This document shows, piece by piece, positions 18,148-27,484 of a stretch of 64,000 bases of DNA. Below the pieces are notes generated by a model. It did no database searches. It had not been told where the DNA came from and saw nothing but the letters and a program-made list of their open reading frames with translations. Both the position numbers and the translations under genes were made by a program. The first letter of the stretch is position 1. Every line of letters begins with the position of its first letter. The DNA is from Paenibacillus sp. FSL H8-0548 (GTDB taxonomy: Bacteria > Bacillota > Bacilli > Paenibacillales > Paenibacillaceae): the NCBI RefSeq assembly GCF_038630985.1, contig NZ_CP152049.1, positions 6,339,501 through 6,403,500 on the forward strand, given 5' to 3'.

Positions 18148-18945
18148 CTAGATTATCGATGCCATCCATGTAATCCAATAGGCCGCCGGAACAAGCAGTA
18201 GCTGGGCGAGCAACGTTCCTATTAATCTGGAAATCATCAGCAAACCAAATACTTTATTCAGAGCAGCGACCTCTTTTTCTCCCCGCAGCACCTTATCCGT
18301 AACCAAGCCGATTTGCGGATCGATCAGGATCGTCAGCAAAATGGTTGCAATCCCGTTAATTAAACCAGAGGATTGCAGCGCAGCAGTCTGGTTTTCAATA
18401 GTAAGGGTGGATGCCAATAGTGCGGCCAATACTCCAATCGTATAAATCGCCGTTACCACGGCGTTAAGGATAACCAGCCTTTTGGGAATACCGCCGATTC
18501 TCAGTCGTGACAGCATTGATAATTTCGGAGCACGCAAATGATGACGAGCATTATGCAGCTTTTGAAAGGATACTGAAGACCGAACCATTTGAGGAATCGA
18601 GCCCGCCACTTCAAAGTGGGAAATGATTCTAGAAGATAGGAAAACAGCTGACGGGAAGAGTAACAAGGCTGCTAGAGTTCCAAGCGTCGAGGCGCCAATA
18701 ATAATTCGCAGCTGATCTAGCACATTATAATCGGCATGGCTCTTAGCATAATCGATAATTTTCCCTGTGAGCGGAGCCTGAACCATATTGGCCGTTCTAG
18801 AAACCAGAAGAATAATTCCGGATAAAGATAAAGCAACCGCCAGCTTCCCCAGACGAACACCCGCTGAACGAAGCGCGTAGGTAAGTGTCTCTGAAAGATG
18901 AATAACGAACGTAAACAACGCAACAAGCAACACTTGGTTCAGCAA
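18148..18945 (-). CDS. amj: Amj-family lipid II flippase
   Basis: About 265 residues with six or more membrane helices. The start LNQVLLVALFTFVIHLSETLTY followed by RSAGVRLGKLAVALSL is the hallmark of the Amj (YdaH) family, known in Bacillus subtilis as the alternate lipid II flippase that can replace MurJ. It moves the cell-wall precursor across the membrane. Several in-frame starts are possible. The TTG at 18945, preceded by GAGGTG, gives the N-terminus usual for the family; an ATG at 18960 and a TTG at 18978 lie upstream. It is convergent with the AraC gene and has no functional link to the sugar genes around it. Confidence 0.88.
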   Translation of the reverse strand: MLNQVLLVALFTFVIHLSETLTYALRSAGVRLGKLAVALSLSGIILLVSRTANMVQAPLTGKIIDYAKSHADYNVLDQLRIIIGASTLGTLAALLLFPSAVFLSSRIISHFEVAGSIPQMVRSSVSFQKLHNARHHLRAPKLSMLSRLRIGGIPKRLVILNAVVTAIYTIGVLAALLASTLTIENQTAALQSSGLINGIATILLTILIDPQIGLVTDKVLRGEKEVAALNKVFGLLMISRLIGTLLAQLLLVPAAYWITWMASII

Positions 18946-19054
18946 CTGCTCCCACCTCATTCGCTCTTGTAAAAGCAACTATTATTACAGATAATACCAT
19001 AAGCTCCGTAGTTTTCGATACCTCAATGGTTCTATGTACGAATACAAAAATAAA

Positions 19055-19078
19055 AACCTTGAAATAAAATTCAAGGTT
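19055..19078 (-). terminator. Intrinsic terminator of the SDR gene
   Basis: Perfect 9-bp arms AACCTTGAA (19055-19063) and TTCAAGGTT (19070-19078), followed on the minus strand by a T-rich run, 13 bases past the SDR stop. Confidence 0.8.
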
Positions 19079-19091
19079 CATGTAGAACGAT

Positions 19092-19886
19092 TTAATATAT
19101 TGTCGGAACCATTCCACCATCCATGCGGATGGGAGAACCTTTAAATGCGGAGGCGTAAGGACTACATACAAATGCAGCTAGTCTGCCTATTTCAATAGGC
19201 TTGATGAATCGCTGTATTTCAGATTGAGGCAGGTTTGTCGTCATAAACTGCTTCTCTTTTTCTGAAAAGGTCATATCTTCAATAGGGTATATGCCTTCAA
19301 TGATTTGATGTACATTTTCAGAGAGTGTGGGTCCTGGCAAGATCGTATTGACTGTAACTTCTGTCCCTATTGTTAATTTAGAGAGGCTTTTTGACAATGA
19401 TAATAGCATCGATTTTGTCATACAATACTGGGGCATTTGTCCTGAAGGCATAATTGCTTCTTCGCTCGCAATAAAGATAATACGGCCATAGTCATTTTTC
19501 AACATTTTAGGTAAATAGAATTTAGATAACCCATTTGCAGCAAGAACATTAGTACGGAAGTACTTTTCCCATATTTCATCGTCAACGTCCTCATATTTCA
19601 TAATTTCATAGATTCCCATATTGTTAACTAAAATATCAATATGGGGGTACTTTTCGAATAAAGCTTCTCTTTGCCCAATATCCACAATATCGGCTGTTGC
19701 ATTTTTAGGAGAGGTATCCGGAAAATTGGACTTTATTTCATTTACAGTTCGTTCTACCTCTTCCTCATTTCGTCCATTAATAAGTACATGTACACCTTCT
19801 TTGGCAAGTTCAATGGCTATTGCTTTACCTATACCTTTCGTTGATCCAGTAACTAAAGCTGTTTTATTATATAATCCCATATCCAT
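19092..19886 (-). CDS. SDR-family oxidoreductase
   Basis: 264 residues: TGSTKGIGKAIA near residue 13 (cofactor glycines), NNMG near 89 and YCMTKSM near 161 (Tyr and Lys of the active site). It ends in MDGGMVPTIY. AGGAGA precedes the ATG at 19886. The reaction is unknown; members of this subgroup reduce ketones or keto-acyl groups. It is more AT-rich than the fucose-operon SDR genes and not part of that operon. The AraC gene at 20016-21029 lies upstream in the same direction and may control it. Confidence 0.85.
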   Translation of the reverse strand: MDMGLYNKTALVTGSTKGIGKAIAIELAKEGVHVLINGRNEEEVERTVNEIKSNFPDTSPKNATADIVDIGQREALFEKYPHIDILVNNMGIYEIMKYEDVDDEIWEKYFRTNVLAANGLSKFYLPKMLKNDYGRIIFIASEEAIMPSGQMPQYCMTKSMLLSLSKSLSKLTIGTEVTVNTILPGPTLSENVHQIIEGIYPIEDMTFSEKEKQFMTTNLPQSEIQRFIKPIEIGRLAAFVCSPYASAFKGSPIRMDGGMVPTIY

Positions 19887-20015
19887 AATATAGTTCTCCT
19901 ATTCATTAACTTATCAAGTATGTTCTCCGGATAGTGATTATATTACCTTGTCTGGATTGTTCGGTAACTAGCCTACTGCGCCAAAATTCTTGTTCAACAC
20001 GCCAAATCATAAAAC

Positions 20016-21029
20016 TCAGCAGTTTGTACCTGCATGCTCAGTACGCCAATTTGATGGAGTATCACCTTCCCAAAGACGGAAGGCACGGTAAAACGAGTTC
20101 TGATCTTCATATCCGATCAAGAAAGCCACTTCTTTAATATCGATCGTAGGGTCTGCCAAGTACTCTCGTGCCTGCTCATGTCGAGCTTGTGTCAACAGAT
20201 GCTTGAAGCTCGTGTTTTCGTCAGTAAGCCGGCGCTGCAAGGTCCGATCGCTCATACTGAGCTCCATCGCGACAGCATGAATGTCGAGACGCCCTCCTGA
20301 TAGGCTGCGTTTCAAAATCCATTTGACCATCTCGGCAGTTGAGCGGCTGCGCTGCTGGTCATCCAACGATCGGTTCAGTGCAGGAGTTAGGATCTCCAGC
20401 AGTTCTTCGTTATACGAGACAAAGGGCCGGTCCAGATCTCTTCGATCAAGCGTCAACCGATTATATTTTCCGCCAATCCGGATGGGGCAGCCGAAGTAAG
20501 CTTCAAGTACCTGTACGTCGCCCATTGCGTGCGAAAATTCGACCGATCGCGCCGTCAAAGGTTGACCTGTACCTCGGCGCCCAAGCTCCAGAAGACATGC
20601 CAGCGTGATACCAATCAGCATCGGCGGACCGGGTTCCTCGATATGGAGCCATTCCAGTTCGATTGTACAAAGCTCACCAGCCTCAGTGATACGCAAGACT
20701 TCAGGGGGGCATAGCTGTTTGTACCGAGCCATTCGGTTGAGGGCATCACGGTAGTCGCGAGCGTGGTAAGTCGCTAAGACGGTCGGCGGGTACTTCGCGG
20801 TTTCAAAGACGGTAGCAAGCTTGATGATTCCTTTAGCAGTCTCGCCAATGAGATCGGAATAAGCCTGCCAGATCGCGAAGTATTGGGCCGATGTGACTAT
20901 TGGTTCTGAACTTATGGTGAGCGGCAAACGAGCTTTCCGAGCTAGGTCGTATGCGTCAATCCCTAGTTGATGTAATCCTGCCCAAAATCCTGGCGGGATT
21001 TTAATACAGTCAGAGGTTTGAGACTTCAT
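20016..21029 (-). CDS. AraC-family transcriptional regulator (OruR/ArgR-like)
   Basis: 337 residues. The N-terminal 200 or so match the arabinose-binding-like domain of the AraC subgroup that includes OruR and virulence regulators. The C-terminal HTH is clear: GGRLDIHAVAMELSMSDRTLQRRL and then VAFLIGYEDQNSFYRAFRLWEGDTPSNWR. It is probably cytoplasmic, as no membrane helix is seen. This subgroup is commoner in proteobacteria, so transfer is possible, but base use cannot prove it. Likely target: the SDR gene 130 bases downstream. Confidence 0.85.
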   Translation of the reverse strand: MKSQTSDCIKIPPGFWAGLHQLGIDAYDLARKARLPLTISSEPIVTSAQYFAIWQAYSDLIGETAKGIIKLATVFETAKYPPTVLATYHARDYRDALNRMARYKQLCPPEVLRITEAGELCTIELEWLHIEEPGPPMLIGITLACLLELGRRGTGQPLTARSVEFSHAMGDVQVLEAYFGCPIRIGGKYNRLTLDRRDLDRPFVSYNEELLEILTPALNRSLDDQQRSRSTAEMVKWILKRSLSGGRLDIHAVAMELSMSDRTLQRRLTDENTSFKHLLTQARHEQAREYLADPTIDIKEVAFLIGYEDQNSFYRAFRLWEGDTPSNWRTEHAGTNC

Positions 21030-21086
21030 GCATATGGTCCTCCTTTAGCTGCATATATGTTCATTCGTATTGGTTTTATGCTGCTT

Positions 21087-21782
21087 TCATTTTTTTATAT
21101 AGCTCATCAATTCGGCGACTCCTTGATATTGCAGGAATAGCTGATCATTCAGTTTTTTCAGAGCTAGCTGAAAGGATCTTTCTATGGAAGCCATCGTTTG
21201 CGACTCTAAGTCATCAAGCAACTGTTTCATGCTCTCTATGAAGTAGACCGTTTTTCTTAAGGAACTGATCACAATAATTTTTCTTAATTCATGCGATGTG
21301 AACACTCTGTACCCATTTTCTTCATTTCTCCTCGAACGTATCAGCCCTTCTTTTTCCCAATGTCTTATGGCGGAGGGATTGACACCGGCAATGGCTGAAA
21401 CCTCACCGATCGTCATTGCATCACTTACCTTCATATTTCTAAATCCAGAGAAGTCGGTTTGTTTGATCATTGTCAGTACTTCTTCCACTCGCTGTTTTTC
21501 CATTTGAATGTTATGTTGTTGAGCATTGATTAGCCAGAGGGATTCTACTATCTGCCCATGCTTTATTTTTCTCATCGCCTCGTAGACGACAGGAATATCA
21601 TGTCCTTTCAACATTGCTCGAATGGTAACAAAAGCTTGCAGATGAGTAGAAGTATAGCATCTGCGGTTGCTGCCTGTTCTTGGTACTTCCGGTATCAAGC
21701 CTTGTTCTTCATACCTTCGCAAGGTGGTCGTACTGACATTTAGTTTCTTCGCTATAAGTTTTGGCGTATAGGCAACTTCCAT
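21087..21782 (-). CDS. MerR-type regulator with two DNA-binding domains
   Basis: 231 residues starting at the ATG at 21782, preceded by GGAG; an upstream start at 21854 would add an odd hydrophobic leader. Two MerR helix-turn-helix domains occur in tandem: residues about 4-70 (YTPKLIAKKLNVSTTTLRRYEEQGLI) and about 120-190 (MTIGEVSAIAGVNPSAIRHWEKEGLI). The second is followed by a coiled helix (VYFIESMKQLLDDLE). Normal MerR proteins have one HTH and dimerise; two in one chain is unusual. No metal-binding Cys set is seen, so the signal is probably organic. It is divergent from the hydrolase at 21938, with 155 bases between, and likely controls it. Confidence 0.85.
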   Translation of the reverse strand: MEVAYTPKLIAKKLNVSTTTLRRYEEQGLIPEVPRTGSNRRCYTSTHLQAFVTIRAMLKGHDIPVVYEAMRKIKHGQIVESLWLINAQQHNIQMEKQRVEEVLTMIKQTDFSGFRNMKVSDAMTIGEVSAIAGVNPSAIRHWEKEGLIRSRRNEENGYRVFTSHELRKIIVISSLRKTVYFIESMKQLLDDLESQTMASIERSFQLALKKLNDQLFLQYQGVAELMSYIKK

Positions 21783-21937
21783 TATAATCACTCCATTGTT
21801 TAAAGTGAAACCTTCAACTGCTACAACAAGATATATACACTTATTGTACGCCATATCAAGCTGAAAGTTAGGCCAATCCGGAATCTTGCATGAATGTTAT
21901 ATGATTATTATATAAATCCAATTTGGGAGTGATCAGA

Positions 21938-22822
21938 TTGATAAAAATGGTGAAGCTGATGAATGGTTCTGAAATTGAGGTGCGATTGGCTGGAAATCCC
22001 GATAGCAAGACAATCATGCTGCCAATTGCTAAAAAAACTGTCTATGGCGAAGAAGCCGAAAACTTGAATATGTGGGGAGTAGATCCGGAACTAGGTGACC
22101 ATTTTGTCGAAGGGCTTGCAGATACCTTTCAGGTTCTTTATTTCGATTATGAAGGACATTTATTTGCTTATCCGAACCCGGATCACCTAACGCCGGAGCA
22201 GATCGTACAGGATTTGTTGTGGATCGCTGATGAGATGAAGATTCGATCCTTCAGCTACTATGGCTATTCCTGGCTGGCTTTGGCGGGATTGCAGCTGGCC
22301 ATCCGAACCGATCGACTGGAGAGCTTAATTATGGGAGGGTACCCGCCATATCAAGGACCCTATTTGGAAATGATGACGGTGACTAACAAAGCCTACGAGC
22401 AAGCACTGCAAAAGGAACACAAAACCGTTGCTTCCCCCCAGCCATCGGGAAAACCGGAAGAGATTGATTGGGACAACATCCCCGTGAAGATTGATCCCCG
22501 GGTTGCGAAACAATTTATGAGCCTGTATCAAAATTTAATGAATTTTGATGATCGAAGCATACAAGACAGGCTGCTGCTTCCGAAGCTGGCCTTTGCTGGA
22601 GAGAAGGATAACATTGTGTATGGCGAGAACTTTGGAAATGTAACGGTCGATATCGTCGGTATATTGGAGAGAAATGAGAAGCTGCTAACTGAACTCGATT
22701 GGGATGTTGAAATTCTGAAGGGAAACGACATGGATCATACGAAAGCCATGCAACCAGCAACGGTTTTGCCCTTAATTAAACCATGGCTAATGAAAAAGCT
22801 TTTACGTGATCATCAGGGGTAG
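21938..22822 (+). CDS. Alpha/beta-hydrolase-fold protein
   Basis: About 294 residues. The nucleophile elbow is YGYSWLALAG near residue 106 (G-Y-S-W-L, where the usual second Gly is replaced by Leu). A likely acid is in AGEKDNI near 224 and a likely His is in NDMDHTKAM near 266. No signal peptide, so cytoplasmic. The TTG at 21938 lies seven bases past GGGAGTG; the TTG at 21923 does not. The substrate is unknown; the altered elbow makes an ordinary esterase role uncertain. It is divergently paired with the MerR gene, which suggests induction by a small hydrophobic compound. Confidence 0.8.
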   Translation: MIKMVKLMNGSEIEVRLAGNPDSKTIMLPIAKKTVYGEEAENLNMWGVDPELGDHFVEGLADTFQVLYFDYEGHLFAYPNPDHLTPEQIVQDLLWIADEMKIRSFSYYGYSWLALAGLQLAIRTDRLESLIMGGYPPYQGPYLEMMTVTNKAYEQALQKEHKTVASPQPSGKPEEIDWDNIPVKIDPRVAKQFMSLYQNLMNFDDRSIQDRLLLPKLAFAGEKDNIVYGENFGNVTVDIVGILERNEKLLTELDWDVEILKGNDMDHTKAMQPATVLPLIKPWLMKKLLRDHQG

Positions 22823-22920
22823 TGCGGAAATTCTGAAGGATAGTTTCCGTTGGCAGAACCTTTCAGCCCGCTGAGAAAATAACGAACCAGAACATTCTTC
22901 TAATTCGCTATTCCTTATCC

Positions 22921-24465
22921 TTATTCGAATGATGCAATAAGCTCTGCGGTCCCCTCATGCCCCGGCTCAAGAGCCAGCGCCTGCTGTGCATAACTTAAGG
23001 CCGCTGCCTCATCTTCTATCTCATAGCAGCAAATAGCTAGATTGTACAGCAGCTCACCGCTTGCTTCATAGGCCTTCAACGACCGCTCAAAAAACTCGCG
23101 CGCAGCCTCGTACAGCTCCAGCTGATAAAGCAAATTCGCGCATGCCAATGCTAAATTATGCGGCTCATTCATAGGATAATAGCTAGCCCACATCACAGAA
23201 ATGCCAGCGTACAGATCACCTGCTTCTTCCTCGCTCGCATCCGGAAGCAGCTCCTGCAAACGATCCTTGCACTGAAGAAACAATTGCGAGTCATAACGGC
23301 TCAAACGCCAGAAGGCAATCATTTGGGTAAGGTCCAGCAAACCCAAATGCTCGTCAAACCACAGCTTTAGGCTAAAAAAGTCATCCGGTCCAAACCGGTC
23401 AACAAATCGTCGATAGGCCAGCCGCGTATGGGCATAACTTGAGGGAGTGTTCAGCATGAGCATGCAGCCGACATTCAAATTTTTATAATGATGCTTCGTG
23501 AAATAAGACAAAGCTCCCCTACACTCAAACGTATGCTGGATCGCATGATAATTTGCCGTCAAGGAAAAGCTGCCATGATGAATCAGCTTCGGCGGCTCTG
23601 CGAACTCCCAGTTTTCCAAGCGATGGTCGCCTTTATCAGCTGTCAGCAATAAAAAGCCCTCCGGCGATAATTGCCCAAGCCTCTCCAAGCAAGACAAACC
23701 GATGGTCGGAAAAAGAATATGAGCATCCTCAAGCCGCTGCTTATACAGCTCAATAACCTCGCGGTAAGGATACGACTGTTCCTCGTATTCGGCCGCTCTA
23801 TGATAGTGATATTCGGGCACCATCTGCTCCAGCCTGCCTGCCGCAGTGAGCGCTTCAGTCTCACCAGCGGGTTCATACGAAACTCTGCATTCATAAATTT
23901 TACTTTCATCCACATAAATTAACTCTTGAGGGATGCTGTCAAAAAAATAATTCGCGATGATCAGCAATGGCTGTCTCAAATCACCTGCTCGCAAAGTGAT
24001 TCCAGCCTGCGTCAAATGCAGCTCCGTATCCCGCACAGCGTCAAACTTAGCAAAATCCAACAGCCCTTGCTCAGTAAAAGAGCGTAAGCTTTCATGCTGC
24101 TGCCAATAGGTTATATTTTTGAGCGGCAGATCACTCATGACATAACGAAAGGGAGGCAGCTTTAGCTCTGCTTCATCCACCAGCGCCGTCAGCGCCTTCA
24201 GCGCGTGAAAGGCTAAGCGCCCTGAGCCCGCTCCAAGCTCAACAATCGTGACAGGCTCAGCTGACTCACCCAGCTGCGCTCGATCCTGAAGAAAGCTGAA
24301 TATAATTTCTGCGTAAGCAGTACCGATTACAGGATTGCTCGTAATGTATTGCGGCACCTCATCGCTCTCCCAAGCCTTAATGCCTTGCTCTTCAAAGTAA
24401 GAGCGCTGCAGCTCCCAAATGGGCGCTTCACTAAAACGATAAATCGGATTTTCGCTGCTGCTCAT
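22921..24465 (-). CDS. SAM-dependent methyltransferase fused to TPR repeats
   Basis: 514 residues from the ATG at 24465 (an earlier start at 24561 would add a 32-residue extension). Near residue 70 the sequence TIVELGAGSGRLAF is the SAM-binding motif I. The surrounding IWELQRSYFEEQGIKAWES and TSNPVIGTAYAEII fit the MidA/Methyltransf_28-like group. The last 110 residues (NLALACANLLYQLELYEAAREFFERSLKAY..., LLYNLAICCYEIEDEAAALSYAQQAL) are TPR-type helix pairs for protein binding. The target is unknown; MidA relatives methylate partner proteins. It appears monocistronic and is divergent from the ABC transporter at 24720. Confidence 0.8.
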   Translation of the reverse strand: MSSSENPIYRFSEAPIWELQRSYFEEQGIKAWESDEVPQYITSNPVIGTAYAEIIFSFLQDRAQLGESAEPVTIVELGAGSGRLAFHALKALTALVDEAELKLPPFRYVMSDLPLKNITYWQQHESLRSFTEQGLLDFAKFDAVRDTELHLTQAGITLRAGDLRQPLLIIANYFFDSIPQELIYVDESKIYECRVSYEPAGETEALTAAGRLEQMVPEYHYHRAAEYEEQSYPYREVIELYKQRLEDAHILFPTIGLSCLERLGQLSPEGFLLLTADKGDHRLENWEFAEPPKLIHHGSFSLTANYHAIQHTFECRGALSYFTKHHYKNLNVGCMLMLNTPSSYAHTRLAYRRFVDRFGPDDFFSLKLWFDEHLGLLDLTQMIAFWRLSRYDSQLFLQCKDRLQELLPDASEEEAGDLYAGISVMWASYYPMNEPHNLALACANLLYQLELYEAAREFFERSLKAYEASGELLYNLAICCYEIEDEAAALSYAQQALALEPGHEGTAELIASFE

Positions 24466-24719
24466 TCTGTCACCGCTTTTCTTAATAGTATAAAAGTCTA
24501 TCAACCAGCAGCCTATGGCTGCATCAATTCTCGTTCGCAATCTTAAAGCTAGCATCTGCAAGCTTTGTTGTCTACAGTCAGCATATCTTATATTGCACTC
24601 GCCTATACAACTGAACCAGCAAAACAGAGCGTGGAATTCATTGACTAATGATCAAAGCTCAACCTACAATAAATAACATAACTTGCTGTAGATCTACGAA
24701 TATGAGGAGGAAGCTCGCA

Positions 24720-25643
24720 ATGCAAACCGTCATTCAGCTGGATAAAATATGCAAACGATATGGCAGCACCGTTGCAGTCGATCATATGTCGATGCAGGTG
24801 AACAAGGGCGAGGTATTTGGCATCGTAGGACCCAATGGTGCTGGAAAAACGACCTTAATTGAAATTATCGAGGGCTTGCGTTCGGTAGACAGTGGCGAAG
24901 CAACGGTTCTAGGTCTCGACATTCGCAAGCAGGCGCAGGAGATCAAGCAGCGCATCGGCGTTCTGCTCCAAGCAACCTCCATGCCGGAAAAAGCTAAAGT
25001 ACATGAGGTGCTGAGCTTGTTCGGCTCCTTATATAAGAAAACGGCTGACCCAAAAGAAATCTCTACCTTCCTCGGTCTTGAGGATAAGCAAAATGCCTAC
25101 ATTAAATCGCTCTCTGGCGGTTGGAAGCAGCGCGTATCTCTGGCCCTTGCGCTAATTAATGATCCTGAGATTTTGTTTCTCGATGAGCCCAGCATGGGAC
25201 TCGATCCGAACGCGCGTAATGAAATGTGGGAAATGATTCACCGTCTGAAGCAGGATGGACGAACGATTGTCGTGACCACGCATTATATGGAAGAGGCCGA
25301 ACACTTATGTGACCGGATCGCAGTCATCAACCGCGGGAAGCTCGTCGCTTTGGACACTCCGCAGAAGCTAATTGCAATGCTCGGCGGCACGAAGCGCATC
25401 AGCTTTAAGAACAATGGAAAATCCGAGCAAGACAGCTTCGCCAAGCTGCCGCATGTCGTTGATGTGGAATGGGGAGCGGATACGATAAGGCTGCAATCGA
25501 GCCTTATTGATGAGACACTGCAGGCATTATTCCATTTGGCAGCAGCAGAGGATTGGATGGTTAGCGGGCTCCGAATTGAGGATGCGTCCATGAACGACGT
25601 ATTTACTGAAATGACCGCTAACGGGAAGGGGATTGCAGGATGA
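24720..25643 (+). CDS. ABC-2-type transporter ATP-binding protein
   Basis: 307 residues. Walker A GPNGAGKTT near residue 40, the signature LSGGWKQR near 135 and Walker B EILFLDEPSMGLDP near 155 are all intact. A C-terminal accessory domain of about 90 residues follows, as in CcmA/NatA-like exporters. ATG at 24720 follows GAGGAGG by seven bases. It overlaps the permease gene by four bases (ATGA), so the two are translationally coupled. Such pairs export drugs, lipids or ions; the substrate is unknown. Confidence 0.92.
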   Translation: MQTVIQLDKICKRYGSTVAVDHMSMQVNKGEVFGIVGPNGAGKTTLIEIIEGLRSVDSGEATVLGLDIRKQAQEIKQRIGVLLQATSMPEKAKVHEVLSLFGSLYKKTADPKEISTFLGLEDKQNAYIKSLSGGWKQRVSLALALINDPEILFLDEPSMGLDPNARNEMWEMIHRLKQDGRTIVVTTHYMEEAEHLCDRIAVINRGKLVALDTPQKLIAMLGGTKRISFKNNGKSEQDSFAKLPHVVDVEWGADTIRLQSSLIDETLQALFHLAAAEDWMVSGLRIEDASMNDVFTEMTANGKGIAG

Positions 25644-26386
25644 ACGCTTTAGTTCGGCTTATTGCCTTTGATTTCCGTCTCTATCTCCGGGATTGGCTGA
25701 CGATATTTTGGATGCTCATTTATCCTGTATTGATGCTTGTCATATTCGGCTCCATGTTCGGCAATCAGCCTGGCGAGCTGGAAGGCACTCGATATATTGA
25801 TTCCTATATTCCAGCATTATGCGCCATGAATGTCATAACGGTATCTGTTTTTACATTAAGCATTAACATGATTACGCAGCGTGAGAGTGGTATTTTGAGA
25901 AGATACCGGGTCAGCCCTATTCGTTCGGCAGCTGTCCTGCTCTCACACTCCATTCAGGGCATCTTTCTCGTCTTGGCTGGAGCCGTTGAAATCATCATTG
26001 TGGCCAGTCTCTTATGGGATATTCATTTTTCCGTATCCTCGATGCTGCTTCTGTTTGCCTGTTTATTGTTTGGCTGTCTGAGCTTCTTCTGCCTAGGCTT
26101 CGCCTTGTCAGGTCTTGCCAAGACACCAGCAGCAGCCAGCGGCCTTGCTATGATTGTGTTTTTCCCATCGCTGTTTCTATCCGGCATTTCCATGCCGCTA
26201 GACATCCTGCCAGCATTCATGCAAAAGCTGAGCCAGTGGCTGCCTATGACTTATTTCGTAGATCTTGCGCGTGGAGTGTGGCTGGGCGAACCCATTTCCT
26301 CGTTTGGCACTGAGCTTGCGGTCATGATTGGGTTTGCAATCGTTTGCTGGGCATTGGCGTTTTTTCTTTTTAAATGGGAAAAATAA
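25640..26386 (+). CDS. ABC-2-type transporter permease
   Basis: 248 residues with six predicted membrane helices and the ABC-2 pattern: a first helix after RDWLTIFWMLIYPVLML, the LSINMITQRESGILRRYRVSP coupling segment, and SLFLSGISMPLDILP before the last helices. It forms an exporter with the ATPase that overlaps it by four bases. Followed by a strong bidirectional terminator. Confidence 0.9.
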   Translation: MNALVRLIAFDFRLYLRDWLTIFWMLIYPVLMLVIFGSMFGNQPGELEGTRYIDSYIPALCAMNVITVSVFTLSINMITQRESGILRRYRVSPIRSAAVLLSHSIQGIFLVLAGAVEIIIVASLLWDIHFSVSSMLLLFACLLFGCLSFFCLGFALSGLAKTPAAASGLAMIVFFPSLFLSGISMPLDILPAFMQKLSQWLPMTYFVDLARGVWLGEPISSFGTELAVMIGFAIVCWALAFFLFKWEK

Positions 26387-26407
26387 CAATAGGCACTTTA
26401 TAGTAAT

Positions 26408-26449
26408 AAAGCCCGAAAGGTCAGCAGTTGCTGGCCTTCCGGGCTTTTT
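26408..26449. terminator. Bidirectional terminator between ABC permease and pectinesterase genes
   Basis: AAGCCCGAAAGGTCAGCA pairs with TGCTGGCCTTCCGGGCTT (with a small mismatch) around a short loop and is followed by TTTT. On the minus strand the AAA run before the stem serves as the T tract. It lies between two converging genes. Confidence 0.8.
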
Positions 26450-26454
26450 CATGT

Positions 26455-27432
26455 TTATGAAACAGGAGTCCAACCATCTTCACCTGCTAAAATATGAACC
26501 ATATTAAATACACCTGCTTCTTCATCGTTCAGCATATGCGACCAGCTTGCTCGTCCGCTTGAATGAGCTCCCGGTCCGCTGCTGCTATACTCTGAAAAAA
26601 ACGTCGTTTGCTCACTCGCCGGCTTGTTCCAATTATGCCAGCCCTCAGCAATAATATGCTCTCCAAGCCAGCACTGGATAAAAGCCGCCTTTGCATGCTC
26701 CCGCCAGGGCCTGCCCAAATAAACAGTTTGTGCCGGTGCATTGCTCGTCAGCCGGCAATGAAGAAACACATAACCAAACGCCAATTCAACCGGAGTAGAT
26801 GCCGCCGTAATCCATCCATTGACTCCGCTCTGCCCCTCGAGCCTGTTTTTTGTGAAAATCTCGCATCGATTAAATACTGCCGTTGCTGAGCCGAATATAT
26901 AATCAACATCGCCTTCAATATAACAATCCTCATAATATTGGCGTACGTTTTTTCTCGGCAGACCCTCTCTCGGTCCGCCGAAGGTGCTGCGATCAACCGG
27001 GTATGGCGGCAGCGGTCCTGTAAAGAGCGTATCCTGCCAGCCGATGAATCGACACTTTCTAAACATTGCCCTATCGCCATCAACATAAGCTGCAAGCGCC
27101 TGCCCGACCTCTTCGCCTTTTCCAGCAGAATTAACGAATGAGATTTGCTCCGCGCTGAAATCATCATCCCCGACAAAGAGTGTATAGGAATGAAACGTAT
27201 GGTAGAGCTCTCCGTCCGGAAAAGCCTTTAAGGCATAATCATCGTAGGTAATGATCGTATGCTCTGCACTTTCTCCAAGAAGTGTAATCATCGGTTTCTC
27301 GATATGCAGCTTTTCTTTATAAATGCCATTCTTAATCGTAATGATTACCTGTTCTGCCGAATTAGGAGGTACGGCATTAACCGCCTCCTGAACGGTTGTA
27401 AAATCCCCGCTTCCGTCCTTTGCGACAATCAT
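26455..27432 (-). CDS. Pectinesterase (CE8), intracellular type
   Basis: 325 residues forming the right-handed beta-helix of CE8. Active-site motifs: GQALAAYVDGDRAMF near 115 (Gln), GWQDTLF near 137 (Gln and Asp), DVDYIFG near 178 (Asp nucleophile) and YLGRPWR near 243 (Arg/Trp). It removes methyl esters from galacturonate units. The protein starts MIVAKDGSGDF with no signal peptide, so it acts inside the cell on imported oligosaccharides rather than on pectin. AGGAGGG precedes the ATG. It is encoded 52 bases after the GH105 gene, in one operon with it. Confidence 0.92.
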   Translation of the reverse strand: MIVAKDGSGDFTTVQEAVNAVPPNSAEQVIITIKNGIYKEKLHIEKPMITLLGESAEHTIITYDDYALKAFPDGELYHTFHSYTLFVGDDDFSAEQISFVNSAGKGEEVGQALAAYVDGDRAMFRKCRFIGWQDTLFTGPLPPYPVDRSTFGGPREGLPRKNVRQYYEDCYIEGDVDYIFGSATAVFNRCEIFTKNRLEGQSGVNGWITAASTPVELAFGYVFLHCRLTSNAPAQTVYLGRPWREHAKAAFIQCWLGEHIIAEGWHNWNKPASEQTTFFSEYSSSGPGAHSSGRASWSHMLNDEEAGVFNMVHILAGEDGWTPVS

Positions 27433-27484
27433 GTTTGTATCCCTCCTATTTGCAGGTTGCCATTGTTTATATGCCTATTCCGTA

